DNA of 56,841 nucleotides from a virus: positions 1 through 56,841 of the IMG/VR virus record IMGVR_UViG_3300046455_000283, one strand, 5' to 3'. Position 1 is the stretch's first letter. Each line of letters opens with the position of its first letter. The notes below the pieces were generated by a model. The model did no database searches and was not told the origin of the DNA. It was given only the letters and a program-made list of their open reading frames with translations. This document shows positions 30,336-40,941 of the stretch, piece after piece. A program made the translations under genes and the position numbers.

Positions 30336-33300
30336 TGGCGATCATTGAAACAGAGCTTTTAATCACCCCGGTGGAGATTGAGCTTGTCAGTGCTAATCCT
30401 GGTGCTCCTGCTGGCGGTGGAGGTGGCGGCGGAGGAGCTGTTACTTCGGTGAACGGCCAGGTGGGGACCGTAATTCTCGGGGCGACGAACATCCCATTCG
30501 TTCCTGGCGGTACGATAGCCGCTACAAACGTCCAGGCTGCTATTGCGGAGGTAGCGGCTGAGGCCGGCGTTGGTGGAGGTACTGCAAGTAGTACATCGTT
30601 TATCCCTACAGGGACAGTGGCTAGTTCGAACGTCCAGGCGGCCATTCAGGAAGTCGCTACAGATTATGCGGCGGCTGATACGGCTGAAGCTACTGCTCGA
30701 GGGAACGCTGATACCACACTGCAGACGAATATTACTGCTGAGGCCACAACGAGGGCAAACGCAGATACTGCTGAGGCGACAGCAAGAGCTAATGCGGACA
30801 CTGCACTATCTGGGGCAATAACCGCTGGGGACAACCTGGCGATGAAGAAAGCGGCTAACTTTAGCGACGTGGCTGCTTTATCTACGGCTTGGTCAAACCT
30901 GGCCTTTGGGGCTATTTTAAACGTCCGCCAGTGGGGTGCGACAGGTACCGCTGGCGTTGATGATGGACCGGCAATCCAAAACTGTATAGATAACTCTCCC
31001 GTTGGTGCTCGCATCATATTTCCTGCTTCTGTGTATGAGACAGCTCAGCACCTGAGGCTCCTAGAACACCGGACGTACATCGGTACACACCACACCGGGA
31101 CAGTTATTAAGCAGCAGGACGGGGCTAACTTACAGGCCGCTACGGTCGGCGGAATCTTAGTCAGTAATGGCTGGATTAATAACTTCGGTGTGGATAACCC
31201 GATCAGAATCCTTGACCTGGGCGTCGATGGCAACAAGGCAGGCAACCCCACGAGCGATATTAATGGGATCTTGATCGACGGGTGGCAATCCTGGGTGATT
31301 GGCTGCCGGGTCTTTAACACCGGTGGTTCTGGTATCGTCGTAACGGACAAAACGCAGAATGGGACATGGGCAGGCGGTAGCGGACACAACATTGAGCACC
31401 GCTTGGAGAAGAACTGGATTACAACGCCCAACGGGCGGGGAATCTATGTTTGGGAGCAAACAAACGCTGGAAACCTCACCGACGGCTTCTGTCGAGACAA
31501 CATTGTTAACGGGGCATTGCTCGAGGGAATCTACATCCAGCGGGGGGCGGGTTGGGACATCACAGGCAACCACACATATACCGGCACGGGCCTTGGTGGA
31601 ACCGGTATCTGGGTCAAAAACGCATTCTCTACTCGGGTAACAAACAACTACATCGACAACTACGGTCAATCAGCTACGACCGGCTTCTACGCAGGTATCA
31701 GGGTTGAACTGACTGTCACCCGAGGCAGCCTGATTGCGAACAACACAATTTCCTGCAACGAGTCGGTGGCTGGTACTAATTACCGACACTTGTTCATCCT
31801 GGGTATCATCGCCAGCACATTTGGAGAACTGAAGGCAGTAGTAGCGAATAATGTTATTAATGGCTTGGCTGGTGGTACTGGTACAGGTTTGCGTGTTGAG
31901 TCTGGTACTGGGGCGGTCATGGACTGCATGGTCCTGGGCAACCGCATTGATAACTGCGGTACTCCATTCCAGGGGGTTGCAACGGGTGTCCTGCGGGGTA
32001 GGTTTGATCTCTTTGGGGTGGGTACTCCTGAGGGTGTTATCACTGCTCCAGTAGGCTCGACATGGACCAGGCAGGATGGCGGTACTTCTACGACATTCTA
32101 TGTCAAGGAGACTGGTACAGGTCCTATCGGCTGGACTGCTATGGCTCCAGGAGGTGGAGGTGGGGCTACTAACCTGGCCTATGATGCGGCTACTAGGGTT
32201 GTCTCGAGTGATACTGGGGCCGATGCGACCCTGACCTTGGCAGACGGCACAAATGCTGGTCTGATGACCTCGGCTGACTTTGGGAAGTTGTCAACCCTGG
32301 TCGCAGATCTGGCGGCGAAGCAACCATTGGACGCTGACCTAACCTCTATCGCCGCATTGGCGACTACGGCCTATGGTCGAGGTTTCTTGACGATGGCTAA
32401 CTTGGCTGCTGTTCAGACACTCCTCGGTACAGGTACTCCCTCATCGACAACGTATCTTCGTGGTGATGGTACTTGGTCAACACCGGCTACTGGCGCTGGT
32501 ACAAACCTTGGGTACACAGCTTCGACCAGACTCTTAACGTCAGACACCGGTACTGATGTTACACTGCCCCTAGCTGATGGTACAAACGCCGGCTTGATGA
32601 CCTCAGCTGATTTCCTGAAGTTGGCTAACTCCTTTGAGTTCAATGTCAAGGACTATGGGGCAACTGGGAATGGCTCGACGGATGATGTCACGGCCATCCA
32701 AAACTGCCTGAATGCCGCAGCTGCAGTTGGCGGAGTAGTTATCTTCCCTGCAGGAACTTACAAGATCACCGCTACTCTTAGTTGGCCTCGTGGTGTTCGA
32801 ATTCTTGGCACTCAGGGTACTTCGGCTAACCCAGCATTCTATCCGACCTTCATCTGGGCAGGATCTGCTGGCGGTACGATGATGACCATTGCTACTACGG
32901 GTTCAACAACGCCTACACCCCGTATGGACTTTATGAAGTTCGATGGCAACGGTACTTCACCTCTGGCTGCCCACGCAATTTCCTCAGCAGATCGGCTTGA
33001 CTGGGACTTGGAGTTTGCCAACTGCGCATTTGTCCGGTTCTCCTCGGATGTGATCGTGCTCTCTAAGGGTGCTGTCAATGCTCGATGGAATAACTGTCGA
33101 TTCGACCAGCACGGTGACTACGCAATCTCGATGCTCGATGCGGGAGTTGGGGTTTCTGACAACATCAGCGTCGCTGGGGGTACTTGGGATGGATGGGGTA
33201 CTGGTCTCACTACCAAGGGCTTTATCCAGTGGACAACCACCAATGCTTCGTCACAACTGAACCTTGGTGTCTCTGACTTCCGTCTTGAGTGCAATGGTGC

Positions 33301-34360
33301 TATTACTGCTCCTGCTTCTGGACCAAAGTCCATGATTGCCCTGAAACTGAGTGCATGGTCCGATCCGATTCTTCAGGCCAACGTCACTCTCTCCAACGTG
33401 ATCTGCAACGCAGTAGCTGGTGCGAACGATGTCTGTATGGTTGGCCAGACCGGAGGTACTGCAGCTACCACACGCGATCAGGCTCAAGTGGTTGGCATTA
33501 ACTTCCGATTCAACCAGACAATAGGTAACACGGCGAAGGTCATCGACGGGTTCTCCGTTGCTGGACCGCCAGTCGCCGATACGTACCCCTTCTTTGTCTT
33601 TGCCCCACTGACCAACCTTGGAGCTAACTCGGCTCAATACACCCCAATGGTGTGGATTGGTCCGGACATGAAGGTTCATGGGAACCTTACCGTTGATGGG
33701 ACCTTGACCGCTACAATAGCTGCCCTGGCTAATCAGGGTAGTTTTACAGGGCCTCGGGGTGGAGGCGCTGAAGGTCAGATTTGGCCAATCCTTGCAACGA
33801 TGGGCGTTGTCACTGATGCTACTTCTGCGATATACGGAGAAACCACTAGCGGCGCCACACTGTCCTTTGGGATCACCGGAGTCGATGCGACAGGTGCTGC
33901 TCGCACCCCGAAATTCCCTAACGCTACTGCAGCTCGAGCTGGTTTTGAGTTAATCGCCTTCAAGATGGATGCGAGCGCAAACACAGTTACTGTGGGGGTT
34001 CAAACCGGGGAAACGCTGAATAACACCGTTGATGGTACGGTGGTTCTCGCTGCCCGTAGTGACTATGTGCGAGCGCGTTGCGTGGAAATTGGGTTTGGGT
34101 CCGGGACTTATAAGTGGCTGGTCGTCGGCACAAACATTGGGGTAGGCGCCGCAGGGCCAGCAGGTGGTGATCTGACCGGTACTTATCCAAACCCTACCTT
34201 AGCTACTAGTGGAGTTAGTGCCGGCACGTTCGGCAGTGGCAGCCAGGTGCCAGTCATTACCGTGGACGCTAAAGGCCGCATCACTGCCCGTACGACCGCA
34301 ACTGCTGTCGCCGGTACTCCACCCATCGCTAAGATTCTTGCTCGCCAACAACTGAGATAG
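30335..34360 (+). CDS. Large tail fibre/spike with two pectate-lyase-like beta-helices
   Basis: A 1,341-residue fibre. Residues ~25-35 are a Gly run; ~105-165 have repeats of the type '[10 protein letters not shown]', a helical stalk. Two beta-helix domains open with '[18 protein letters not shown]' and '[23 protein letters not shown]'. They are separated by a duplicated motif '[13 protein letters not shown]', and the C-terminal part has '[14 protein letters not shown]', common in fibre tips. Beta-helix spikes often cut surface polysaccharide, though no catalytic residues can be named. Likely receptor-binding. Confidence 0.85.
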   Translation: MAIIETELLITPVEIELVSANPGAPAGGGGGGGGAVTSVNGQVGTVILGATNIPFVPGGTIAATNVQAAIAEVAAEAGVGGGTASSTSFIPTGTVASSNVQAAIQEVATDYAAADTAEATARGNADTTLQTNITAEATTRANADTAEATARANADTALSGAITAGDNLAMKKAANFSDVAALSTAWSNLAFGAILNVRQWGATGTAGVDDGPAIQNCIDNSPVGARIIFPASVYETAQHLRLLEHRTYIGTHHTGTVIKQQDGANLQAATVGGILVSNGWINNFGVDNPIRILDLGVDGNKAGNPTSDINGILIDGWQSWVIGCRVFNTGGSGIVVTDKTQNGTWAGGSGHNIEHRLEKNWITTPNGRGIYVWEQTNAGNLTDGFCRDNIVNGALLEGIYIQRGAGWDITGNHTYTGTGLGGTGIWVKNAFSTRVTNNYIDNYGQSATTGFYAGIRVELTVTRGSLIANNTISCNESVAGTNYRHLFILGIIASTFGELKAVVANNVINGLAGGTGTGLRVESGTGAVMDCMVLGNRIDNCGTPFQGVATGVLRGRFDLFGVGTPEGVITAPVGSTWTRQDGGTSTTFYVKETGTGPIGWTAMAPGGGGGATNLAYDAATRVVSSDTGADATLTLADGTNAGLMTSADFGKLSTLVADLAAKQPLDADLTSIAALATTAYGRGFLTMANLAAVQTLLGTGTPSSTTYLRGDGTWSTPATGAGTNLGYTASTRLLTSDTGTDVTLPLADGTNAGLMTSADFLKLANSFEFNVKDYGATGNGSTDDVTAIQNCLNAAAAVGGVVIFPAGTYKITATLSWPRGVRILGTQGTSANPAFYPTFIWAGSAGGTMMTIATTGSTTPTPRMDFMKFDGNGTSPLAAHAISSADRLDWDLEFANCAFVRFSSDVIVLSKGAVNARWNNCRFDQHGDYAISMLDAGVGVSDNISVAGGTWDGWGTGLTTKGFIQWTTTNASSQLNLGVSDFRLECNGAITAPASGPKSMIALKLSAWSDPILQANVTLSNVICNAVAGANDVCMVGQTGGTAATTRDQAQVVGINFRFNQTIGNTAKVIDGFSVAGPPVADTYPFFVFAPLTNLGANSAQYTPMVWIGPDMKVHGNLTVDGTLTATIAALANQGSFTGPRGGGAEGQIWPILATMGVVTDATSAIYGETTSGATLSFGITGVDATGAARTPKFPNATAARAGFELIAFKMDASANTVTVGVQTGETLNNTVDGTVVLAARSDYVRARCVEIGFGSGTYKWLVVGTNIGVGAAGPAGGDLTGTYPNPTLATSGVSAGTFGSGSQVPVITVDAKGRITARTTATAVAGTPPIAKILARQQLR

Positions 34361-34366
34361 GATACC

Positions 34367-34765
34367 ATGGCTACTGATCCAGCATTTGCATCAGCTCCGA
34401 ACATGGACGCCAAGGTTCTTGGCGCGTTCGACGCATCGTTCACCGCACCGACGAATGTGACGACGTTGATCACCGCTCCAGCAGCGGGTACCCAGGTCTA
34501 TGAGGTCACCGTGCAAGGCTTAGCGACTCTTGCTGCCGGCATCGTGAACCTCTTTATCTACACAGGGTCTGTGTATGTCCTATACGATCAGTTCACCCTT
34601 GCCGCTTCACCGGCTGGATCAACAACCGTCGCTGCATGGCAGGCTCGTCGGTCTTACGCGAACCTGATCCTGAAGAATGGTTACAGTCTGCGGGCTTCAC
34701 ATACGACGACCGGCAATGACACGACCAAGATCGCCGTCACCGCAGTGGGAGCCGACTTCACCTAA
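34367..34765 (+). CDS. Fibre-associated virion protein
   Basis: A 132-residue beta-rich protein, Ala/Thr-rich, with no Cys. It follows the fibre at once and overlaps the next gene by one base. Probably a fibre cap or accessory tip. Confidence 0.5.
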   Translation: MATDPAFASAPNMDAKVLGAFDASFTAPTNVTTLITAPAAGTQVYEVTVQGLATLAAGIVNLFIYTGSVYVLYDQFTLAASPAGSTTVAAWQARRSYANLILKNGYSLRASHTTTGNDTTKIAVTAVGADFT

Positions 34766-35559
34766 TGAATCGAGGACTCCTCGCCGGTATTACGGCAGAT
34801 GCATGGAAACGGTATGACCCGTATATCAAGAACGTGCAGTTTGCTGGCGGCACTGCAGCTACGGACCCAACAACTCTTGGTACTGATGCTATTCAACTAG
34901 GTCGGTATCAACAGACTAGGTTCGGGTTTGTTATCTGTCAGATGTTTATCCAGTTCGGTGCTGGTGCTGCGCTCGGCACGGGCGATGCCATGAACTTCCG
35001 TCTTCCAGTACGAGCAGCCCGCTGGTCGGAATCATCTATCCTACCGACCGGCGCTGACATCCCCATCGGCCAAGGTCAACTCTGGCAAGGCTCAGCAGCT
35101 GACCCTGCCTACCAGAAGACTGTCACCCCAACTCTCGCTGACCCGAACGTGACACTGTTCAACGGCGAAGAGGACATGTACTGCCATCTCTTTCACTCAG
35201 GAAATGTGGCTCAAGGTACTGCGACTATCGCAGCTTCGGGTACCTCGGTCGCGGTTACACACGGGTTGAATGATAAGTGCCAAGCAGCAGACATTACTCT
35301 AGTACCGAGCGGCACGCCATCAGGATCAAACTGGCAAATGGCCTATGTCGACACGTTCACCACGACCGGGTTCACAATCCGTACGCGGTCGTCGGTCGGC
35401 ACCGGCGGTCAGTCCTTTGCCTGGCGAATTGATGCCCGACCCTGGACCGATGCTGGAGGCAATGGTAGTGTTCCTCAGTTAGTTGCACCTGACCGGCCTT
35501 GGGTGTGGGGTGCAGGACATTCGATCGGGATGGAAATCTTCTACGAGGCGCAGGCATGA
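34765..35559 (+). CDS. Tail-tip protein, paralogue A
   Basis: A 264-residue protein with N-terminal 'GLLAGITADAWKRY' and C-terminal 'TRSSVGTGGQSFAWRIDARP'. The next gene has the same order of motifs, so the two arose by tandem duplication. Probably an alternative receptor-binding or cap protein. Confidence 0.55.
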   Translation: MNRGLLAGITADAWKRYDPYIKNVQFAGGTAATDPTTLGTDAIQLGRYQQTRFGFVICQMFIQFGAGAALGTGDAMNFRLPVRAARWSESSILPTGADIPIGQGQLWQGSAADPAYQKTVTPTLADPNVTLFNGEEDMYCHLFHSGNVAQGTATIAASGTSVAVTHGLNDKCQAADITLVPSGTPSGSNWQMAYVDTFTTTGFTIRTRSSVGTGGQSFAWRIDARPWTDAGGNGSVPQLVAPDRPWVWGAGHSIGMEIFYEAQA

Positions 35560-36347
35560 GTGGTATTGATCGTGGGCTCATACGGGGACTTTACGGCAAC
35601 TGGGTAAACTATCTGCCTGAGGTTCGACGACTTACCATTGGTGGAGGTACCACTCAGCTAGCGAGAAGCAATGACGCGGTTGGTTCTCGACAGAGCAATG
35701 GTCGGTATATGTTGATTCCTGGTGGCGTCGTCATTATGCAGACTATCCTGAGCTTCTTGGACGGTGCTGGCACGGGCGATGCCTTCGGAGTAAGGCTACC
35801 TTTCCCACGCGACCTGCTTCACGATGATCTAATCGAAGGTACAGGGTTCGCCTACCAGTCTTTTAATAACCCTCAGGTTATCCAGCCAATCGTACCTCGC
35901 CCATTTGAGCAAGATCAGTTCATTGAGTTGAACCAGCAGGAAGATTTTTGGATGGGGTTTCAGTTCGAGATGTACAAAGAATACGGTGTTCAAAACCTCG
36001 TTAACCCACCTACTGGTTCTGCCATTACGAGCATAACAATCAACCATAACTGTCCTTGGACTCCGACAGAATCTGAGTTCACCATCACGCCGACAACATC
36101 CAACCCAGTGGGGACAGGGACGGCGTGCTGTTTTCCCTACGCAGTCATTGCAGTAACCTCGACAACCTTTACAGTCTCCTGGCGGTCACAAGTTGGGACG
36201 GGGGGCAACATCGACTTTGAGTGGCGATTGTGGGCACGACCTAACGGTGGGGTTAACCGGTATGTTGGGCCAACCAAACCTTACCTCATGGGTAACCTCA
36301 ATGGGGTTTACGCCCAGTTCTACTATGCAAGTCGTGCAGTAGCTTAG
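35556..36347 (+). CDS. Tail-tip protein, paralogue B
   Basis: A 263-residue protein, ATGA-coupled to paralogue A. 'RGLIRGLYGNW' and 'SWRSQVGTGGNIDFEWRLWARP' mirror it. Divergence is high, which fits selection for different receptors. Confidence 0.55.
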   Translation: MSGIDRGLIRGLYGNWVNYLPEVRRLTIGGGTTQLARSNDAVGSRQSNGRYMLIPGGVVIMQTILSFLDGAGTGDAFGVRLPFPRDLLHDDLIEGTGFAYQSFNNPQVIQPIVPRPFEQDQFIELNQQEDFWMGFQFEMYKEYGVQNLVNPPTGSAITSITINHNCPWTPTESEFTITPTTSNPVGTGTACCFPYAVIAVTSTTFTVSWRSQVGTGGNIDFEWRLWARPNGGVNRYVGPTKPYLMGNLNGVYAQFYYASRAVA

Positions 36348-36356
36348 GAGACTATC

Positions 36357-37241
36357 GTGACCACAACTAGTGGTAGCTCTCAAAGAGCTCTTGACTTCCT
36401 AAACCACTACATCGGTCAGTGGTCTTACGATCATGCAGCTGGAGCAGGAACTCGGTATGGACCAGTTACTCCCAACCATATCTTCCCGACAAATTCTCCT
36501 TATCGGATGTCTGATTGCTCTGGTGTTTTAATCCGAGCAGCAGTCGAAGGTGGGATGCGTCGATTCGAGGCGGGTATCCCTGAGTCTTCCGGTAGTATCG
36601 CCCGATGGGCAGATCAACATCGGGAGATGTTACTTTGGTCGATTACTGGCGGAGGACGGTATGGTAGTCTCAATGAGGCTATCCTGCACGCCCCACCCTT
36701 TGCCTGGTTCGTAATCGGAGGTTACAACAATGGCGATGCTGGCCACATCGTCGCCAAGTGGGACAATGTTCACACCGTTGAGTCAGCAAGTGGCCTCGGA
36801 GGTTTAAAGATTGGTCAGTTCAGTAGATTTACTGGGCGCTATCGCATTACTCATGCACTTTTACCCCCGATTAACTTCAGTGCACCACCCCCTTCAACTC
36901 CACCTCCACCTCCGGTATACACCTGGGTCCAAAGAATTGAGGATGATGACATGGTACGAATTGTACGCATCTGGTACGCGCAGCAAAACCAGCTGCACTC
37001 GTTCTGGATTCATGGACAACAGCTTCATCACACCTGGCAAGGTGCGAATGGGGACACCGGCCACGAGAACTTGAGTGCCAAGTACGGTATTCACGAGGCT
37101 CTTAAGCCCGATGCCACCATTAGCCTTGCAGTAGCTCCGAACCAGGACATGCTGGTGGGTTGCATGGCAGCTGATGAGGCAGAGATCGAATTCCGTTGGG
37201 GTTTCAAGGCAGCAGCCTGGGGCATCAGGGCATTCCGATAA
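36357..37241 (+). CDS. Endolysin, NlpC/P60-like peptidase
   Basis: A 294-residue protein starting at GTG with GGAGA upstream. The N-terminal ~170 residues are an NlpC/P60-type cysteine peptidase: DCSG with C54 and GH at H130. A Pro-rich linker (PPPSTPPPPP) leads to a ~95-residue C-terminal domain, probably cell-wall binding. It has no signal peptide, so it would need the holin. Small membrane genes follow. Confidence 0.8.
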   Translation: MTTTSGSSQRALDFLNHYIGQWSYDHAAGAGTRYGPVTPNHIFPTNSPYRMSDCSGVLIRAAVEGGMRRFEAGIPESSGSIARWADQHREMLLWSITGGGRYGSLNEAILHAPPFAWFVIGGYNNGDAGHIVAKWDNVHTVESASGLGGLKIGQFSRFTGRYRITHALLPPINFSAPPPSTPPPPPVYTWVQRIEDDDMVRIVRIWYAQQNQLHSFWIHGQQLHHTWQGANGDTGHENLSAKYGIHEALKPDATISLAVAPNQDMLVGCMAADEAEIEFRWGFKAAAWGIRAFR

Positions 37242-37245
37242 GTGG

Positions 37246-37518
37246 ATGAATTTGACCACGCCCCTCTCAGCTGGAGGTATAGTGGGGCTGTTCAGCATCG
37301 TTGTCTTCCTCATCGTCTGGCTCCTCCGAATCTGGTTACGACAAAACCGAGCTTCTGAAGAAAGACAGGATGCTCTGTCGAAGCAGATTACCGAGGCTCA
37401 CGAAGAAATGGAAAGCATCCGAGCAATCCATCGAGAATGTGAACGCAAGTTGAACCTGTTATACGCAGAAGTAAACAGTGCTGGTATTAGGATCCCGCCT
37501 TCAGTGTGGGAGCCTTGA
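37246..37518 (+). CDS. Membrane-anchored coiled-coil protein
   Basis: A 90-residue protein with one membrane segment (residues 8-30) then a charged coiled coil. It lies between the endolysin and another membrane protein, so it may be a lysis accessory (holin partner or spanin-like). Confidence 0.6.
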   Translation: MNLTTPLSAGGIVGLFSIVVFLIVWLLRIWLRQNRASEERQDALSKQITEAHEEMESIRAIHRECERKLNLLYAEVNSAGIRIPPSVWEP

Positions 37519-37685
37519 TGGATGAGCAGGAGAAACGCCAGAAGCTGTTCATCATCATCTGCGTTCTAACTCTGGTAGTTGTCTTGGCTATGACTGGGGC
37601 TGCAATTTACGCTTTCTTCCGGCTTGGGGATGCCTTGAAACAACCAGATTGTACACCGGCTGCTTTATACATCACCAGGAGATAA
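37518..37685 (+). CDS. 55-aa holin-like membrane protein
   Basis: Start shares a base with the previous stop. Charged N-terminus, one strong hydrophobic segment (residues 10-35), polar C-terminus. It could be the holin or an antiholin. Confidence 0.55.
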   Translation: MDEQEKRQKLFIIICVLTLVVVLAMTGAAIYAFFRLGDALKQPDCTPAALYITRR

Positions 37686-37686
37686 C

Positions 37687-37869
37687 ATGGCCGCCACACC
37701 AATGGAAAACTTTCTTGCAGATCTAAGGACTGCAGGGGATCTGCTGGCAAAGCCCGATGCCACTGCAGTTGACCGAGTGAACGCAGGTAAAGCCTTGAAG
37801 CGTGCTGGTTCACGAAACCCCTACGCTTTGCTGCGTCGCACATACGATGGAGGTCCGGCTTATGGCTGA
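37687..37869 (+). CDS. 60-aa hypothetical protein
   Basis: AGGAGATAAC precedes ATG. Small helical protein ahead of the small-terminase-like gene, which it overlaps by 8 nt. Confidence 0.5.
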   Translation: MAATPMENFLADLRTAGDLLAKPDATAVDRVNAGKALKRAGSRNPYALLRRTYDGGPAYG

Positions 37870-38494
37870 TGTCATGGAGCTTGACATGAGCAATGTGAGG
37901 GAACCTTGGAGAGGGGCGAAAATGCAGCCTCCTCGTACCAAGCCTCAGCCCAGTCAGGACAAGAAGAAGAAGCAAGCTCGGGCAAGGGCTCGTCGCCAGA
38001 TTCGCCGGGGTGAAACCCTCATGCGAGAAGGGCTCGAGGCAATCTGGAAGCCTATCGAGGAATGGGATGATGAAGAACTTGCTCGTGGGCGTCCTCGTAG
38101 CAATGACGGTACTTTTTCTGGACGCAAGCCCAGCTGGGTCACCCCAGAAGTACACGAAGCAGCAATCAACCGTTTCCGGAACATCATCCGGGAGGGTACA
38201 AACGCCGCCACCCATAAGGCCGTTGCCGTAGTCGTTTCAATCCTTGATAATGACGAGGTTGATCGACGCGGCAAGCCAGTAGTGCCAGCTACCACCAAGT
38301 TCGCTGCCGCCACCTTCCTGATCGAGCATGTCCTTGGGAAGCCGAAGCAGCACACTGAAGTTGACATCAGCGTCAAACTTCAGGGTCTTCTTGCCCACGC
38401 AATGGTAATGCCCGGGCAGGTCGTGCCGGCCCTTGCGGACGGTGTCATGGAAGCCGAGGTTGTTTATGACGACGAGGCCGAAGAAGACGACTAG
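37862..38494 (+). CDS. Terminase small subunit-like protein
   Basis: A 210-residue protein; ATG chosen for GGAGG upstream. N-terminus Lys/Arg-rich; residues ~95-165 have the helical pattern of small terminases and related HTH proteins, ending in 'FLIEHVLGKPKQ'; acidic tail. It would recognise the packaging site and load the large subunit, encoded 1 kb later. Confidence 0.6.
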   Translation: MADVMELDMSNVREPWRGAKMQPPRTKPQPSQDKKKKQARARARRQIRRGETLMREGLEAIWKPIEEWDDEELARGRPRSNDGTFSGRKPSWVTPEVHEAAINRFRNIIREGTNAATHKAVAVVVSILDNDEVDRRGKPVVPATTKFAAATFLIEHVLGKPKQHTEVDISVKLQGLLAHAMVMPGQVVPALADGVMEAEVVYDDEAEEDD

Positions 38495-38666
38495 AGATTT
38501 CATCAGGCCCAAAGACGACTATCGTCGTCGGCCTTACACCGCACCAACTTCCACACATACCGATGATCGAGGGAAGGTAGTCATTAGTGGACGATACTCC
38601 AAAGTCTGTTTCACACCTCTTGGACGCAACTATGATCGAGACTTGCAGCGCTTGCGGCCAGAGTAG
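38466..38666 (+). CDS. 66-aa basic hypothetical protein
   Basis: Overlaps the small terminase end by 29 nt; GAGG 7 nt before ATG. Basic and Tyr-rich. Function unknown. Confidence 0.45.
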   Translation: MTTRPKKTTRDFIRPKDDYRRRPYTAPTSTHTDDRGKVVISGRYSKVCFTPLGRNYDRDLQRLRPE

Positions 38667-38949
38667 GCAATGGCACGAAGAGATTCAACCCATGCACGAG
38701 TTCAATGCTCAGGGCGCATCACTCAATGCAGTACCTGCCAATCGCCCAGGGACTGAATCGGAAGCATCTGACGGGCAAGGGATGACCCGACGCGATCATA
38801 TCGTCAGGGCGCTCGGGCACGATGAGCCACTACGGGGAGTCTTGATCCAGAAAGGCATCCTCACTCCTGAGGAGCTTGGCTCCATGACAGACTTCCTCGT
38901 TGGGGTGTGGGAAAGGTCTGAGTCCAGTGAAACTGGAACTAAGCCTTGA
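38632..38949 (+). CDS. Hypothetical protein with CxxC
   Basis: About 105 residues; 'CSACGQSRQWHE' near the N-terminus could bind zinc, and the C-terminal 45 residues form a helical domain ('RRDHIVRALGHDEPLRGVL'). Start uncertain (GTG at 38587 possible). Confidence 0.45.
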   Translation: MIETCSACGQSRQWHEEIQPMHEFNAQGASLNAVPANRPGTESEASDGQGMTRRDHIVRALGHDEPLRGVLIQKGILTPEELGSMTDFLVGVWERSESSETGTKP

Positions 38950-39277
38950 CATTGTCATCCCTCGCATTATCGAGATAGGACTCGATGAGCTGCCCAACGA
39001 GGCTTGCGGGGTGATCGTTCCTGACCTTGAGAAGCCTCCCGATACTTGGGTGACTCAGCTCAGGAATCGAGCACTTACTCCTACCAATGCCTTCGCCATT
39101 GACGTGGCAACGATCCATGGTTTGGTAAGGGACAAAGAACTCTGGGCCGATGTCATTATTTGGCATACCCACCCTGGTGGGAATATCGGACCCAGTGAAG
39201 GCGACATGCGTACAAAGGTCGAGGGTGTTAACTACCTAGTGGTTACCCTTCCACGAGGAGAGGCTGTGAGATACTGA
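38927..39277 (+). CDS. JAB/MPN (JAMM) metalloprotease-like protein
   Basis: A 116-residue JAMM domain: E25, the HTHP motif (H80, H82), then S90 and D93 complete the zinc site. In phages such domains accompany terminase or tail genes and may process virion or host proteins. GTG start chosen to give the domain its normal N-terminus. Confidence 0.75.
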   Translation: MKLELSLDIVIPRIIEIGLDELPNEACGVIVPDLEKPPDTWVTQLRNRALTPTNAFAIDVATIHGLVRDKELWADVIIWHTHPGGNIGPSEGDMRTKVEGVNYLVVTLPRGEAVRY

Positions 39278-39399
39278 TGGCAAAGCACCGAGGTGCAAGC
39301 AAGGCCGCTAAGAAGGCATTCAACCGGACCTCAGGATCGGCCCGAGCGAAGTCGGCTGCCGCTGGACGCGCTGCCATGCGAACAAAGAAGAAGAAGTGA
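39277..39399 (+). CDS. 40-aa highly basic protein
   Basis: Almost only Ala, Lys, Arg, Ser and Gly ('KSAAAGRAAMRTKKKK'), like a histone tail. Start shares a base with the previous stop. May bind DNA during packaging. Confidence 0.55.
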   Translation: MAKHRGASKAAKKAFNRTSGSARAKSAAAGRAAMRTKKKK

Positions 39400-39569
39400 T
39401 CGCCGGCAAGTCTGAGTTCGGTTTTGTCAGCGGACCAACTGGACTTCCAGACAAACCTCTTGAGGCCCTGACCGCAGCTGAGAAATTGCGGTTAGGTTAT
39501 ACGGCTACGAGAGAAGATCCAACAGCCCCAGCATCCCGAGCGAATTGGCTAGGTGAGAGCCCGACATGA
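39396..39569 (+). CDS. 57-aa hypothetical protein before TerL
   Basis: GTG start inside the previous gene's end with an AAGAAGAAG purine run upstream; stop overlaps the TerL ATG as ATGA. No motif. Confidence 0.5.
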   Translation: MIAGKSEFGFVSGPTGLPDKPLEALTAAEKLRLGYTATREDPTAPASRANWLGESPT

Positions 39570-40939
39570 CCCAGACTGCCGAGGAGGGTCGAGTTCTCGA
39601 CAAGTACAAGTACTTTGAGGGATCGGGGTACACTCCCCATGATGCTCAACTTGTTATCCACCGTGATAGGTCAAGGCATAAGGCTGTATCGAATGGCAGA
39701 CGGTGGGGTAAAACTTTGCTTGGGGGTAAGGAAGCGGAGGTAACGGCCTTCGTGAAGAACCGCTTCGGCGAAGCTCAGCGAGGCTGGATCGTTGGTCCAA
39801 ACTACCTCGATGGGGAAAAAGAATTCCGAGTTCTCTACGACTCGCTCAAGGCATTGGGTGTGGATTCGACTTCACTCAAGTTCTTGAACAATGTCGATAG
39901 CGGAAACATGCACATCCTTACAGCTTGGGGCTGGGATGTTCAAGTGCGTTCCGCTCAGCACCCAGAAACTCTCGTTGGTGAGGGTCTTGACTGGGTGCTC
40001 TTGGTCGAGGCCGGTCGATTGCGGCGTGAAACTTTTACGCAGTATATTCGCCCGGCCTTGAGTGACAAACGCGGTTGGTCTTTGGCAACGGGAGTTCCAG
40101 AGATGGCTACCGCAAGTTCCCTCCTTTACTGGGGGTATCAGCGAGGCCAGGATAGTGGGAGACGATCCTGGGGTTCCTTCAAGATGCCCAGCTGGACGAA
40201 TGACATCGTCTTTCCAGGTGGTCGCTACGACGAAGAGATTCTCGAAGCGGAAGATGACCTGACTGAAGATGAGTTCCGGCGACAGTACGGCGGTGAGTTC
40301 GTCGAGCGGGTAGGAATTGTCATGAAAGAATGGGATGATGACATTCATCTCAAGGAGGTAAAGTTCCACTCTGATTGGCCAGTGTACGCCGCAGTTGACT
40401 ACGGTTACACGAACCCATTTGTATGGCTTTGGATTCAGGTGGACCCCTTCGGGCAAGTCTACGTACTCCAAGAGCACTACATCCGGCAGAAGGATGTTGA
40501 GGACATAGCTCAGAATGTTCTTAAGGATCATCCTTTCATGGAGAAGCTAGTGGCTTTCTATCCAGATCCTGCAAGTCCAGAAGACACGGCTGTACTTCAG
40601 CGAGTCCTTCACAAGCCGGCAAGGCAAAACACCGGTGGCGAACTGAAGACTCGTCTGAGCATGATTCGTCAGCGACTTAAGATCCAGAATTCCGACGCTC
40701 CTCCTGAGGATCATCGACCTGGCATTATCGTTGACCGGCGCTGCACCAGTCTCTCATGGGAAATGAGGGAAGGTTATCGGTGGCCAGAACACAAGAGCGA
40801 CATCAAGAGCGAATCAGAGTTGCCCATGGATAAAGATAACCATGGACCCGAGGCACTGGGCCGGTTTATCAAGGGGTACTTTGACATCGTTGGTGTGAGT
40901 CGTAATGCCCGTCAACGTACCGTTCGCCACAAGAGGTAA
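39566..40939 (+). CDS. Terminase large subunit
   Basis: A 457-residue packaging ATPase-nuclease. Walker A-like SNGRRWGKT near residue 42; Walker B 'WVLLVEAG' keeps the catalytic Glu but has Val for the usual Asp; nuclease domain begins 'AAVDYGYTNP'. It drives DNA into the prohead with the small subunit and cuts it. Confidence 0.92.
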   Translation: MTQTAEEGRVLDKYKYFEGSGYTPHDAQLVIHRDRSRHKAVSNGRRWGKTLLGGKEAEVTAFVKNRFGEAQRGWIVGPNYLDGEKEFRVLYDSLKALGVDSTSLKFLNNVDSGNMHILTAWGWDVQVRSAQHPETLVGEGLDWVLLVEAGRLRRETFTQYIRPALSDKRGWSLATGVPEMATASSLLYWGYQRGQDSGRRSWGSFKMPSWTNDIVFPGGRYDEEILEAEDDLTEDEFRRQYGGEFVERVGIVMKEWDDDIHLKEVKFHSDWPVYAAVDYGYTNPFVWLWIQVDPFGQVYVLQEHYIRQKDVEDIAQNVLKDHPFMEKLVAFYPDPASPEDTAVLQRVLHKPARQNTGGELKTRLSMIRQRLKIQNSDAPPEDHRPGIIVDRRCTSLSWEMREGYRWPEHKSDIKSESELPMDKDNHGPEALGRFIKGYFDIVGVSRNARQRTVRHKR

Positions 40940-40941
40940 CG

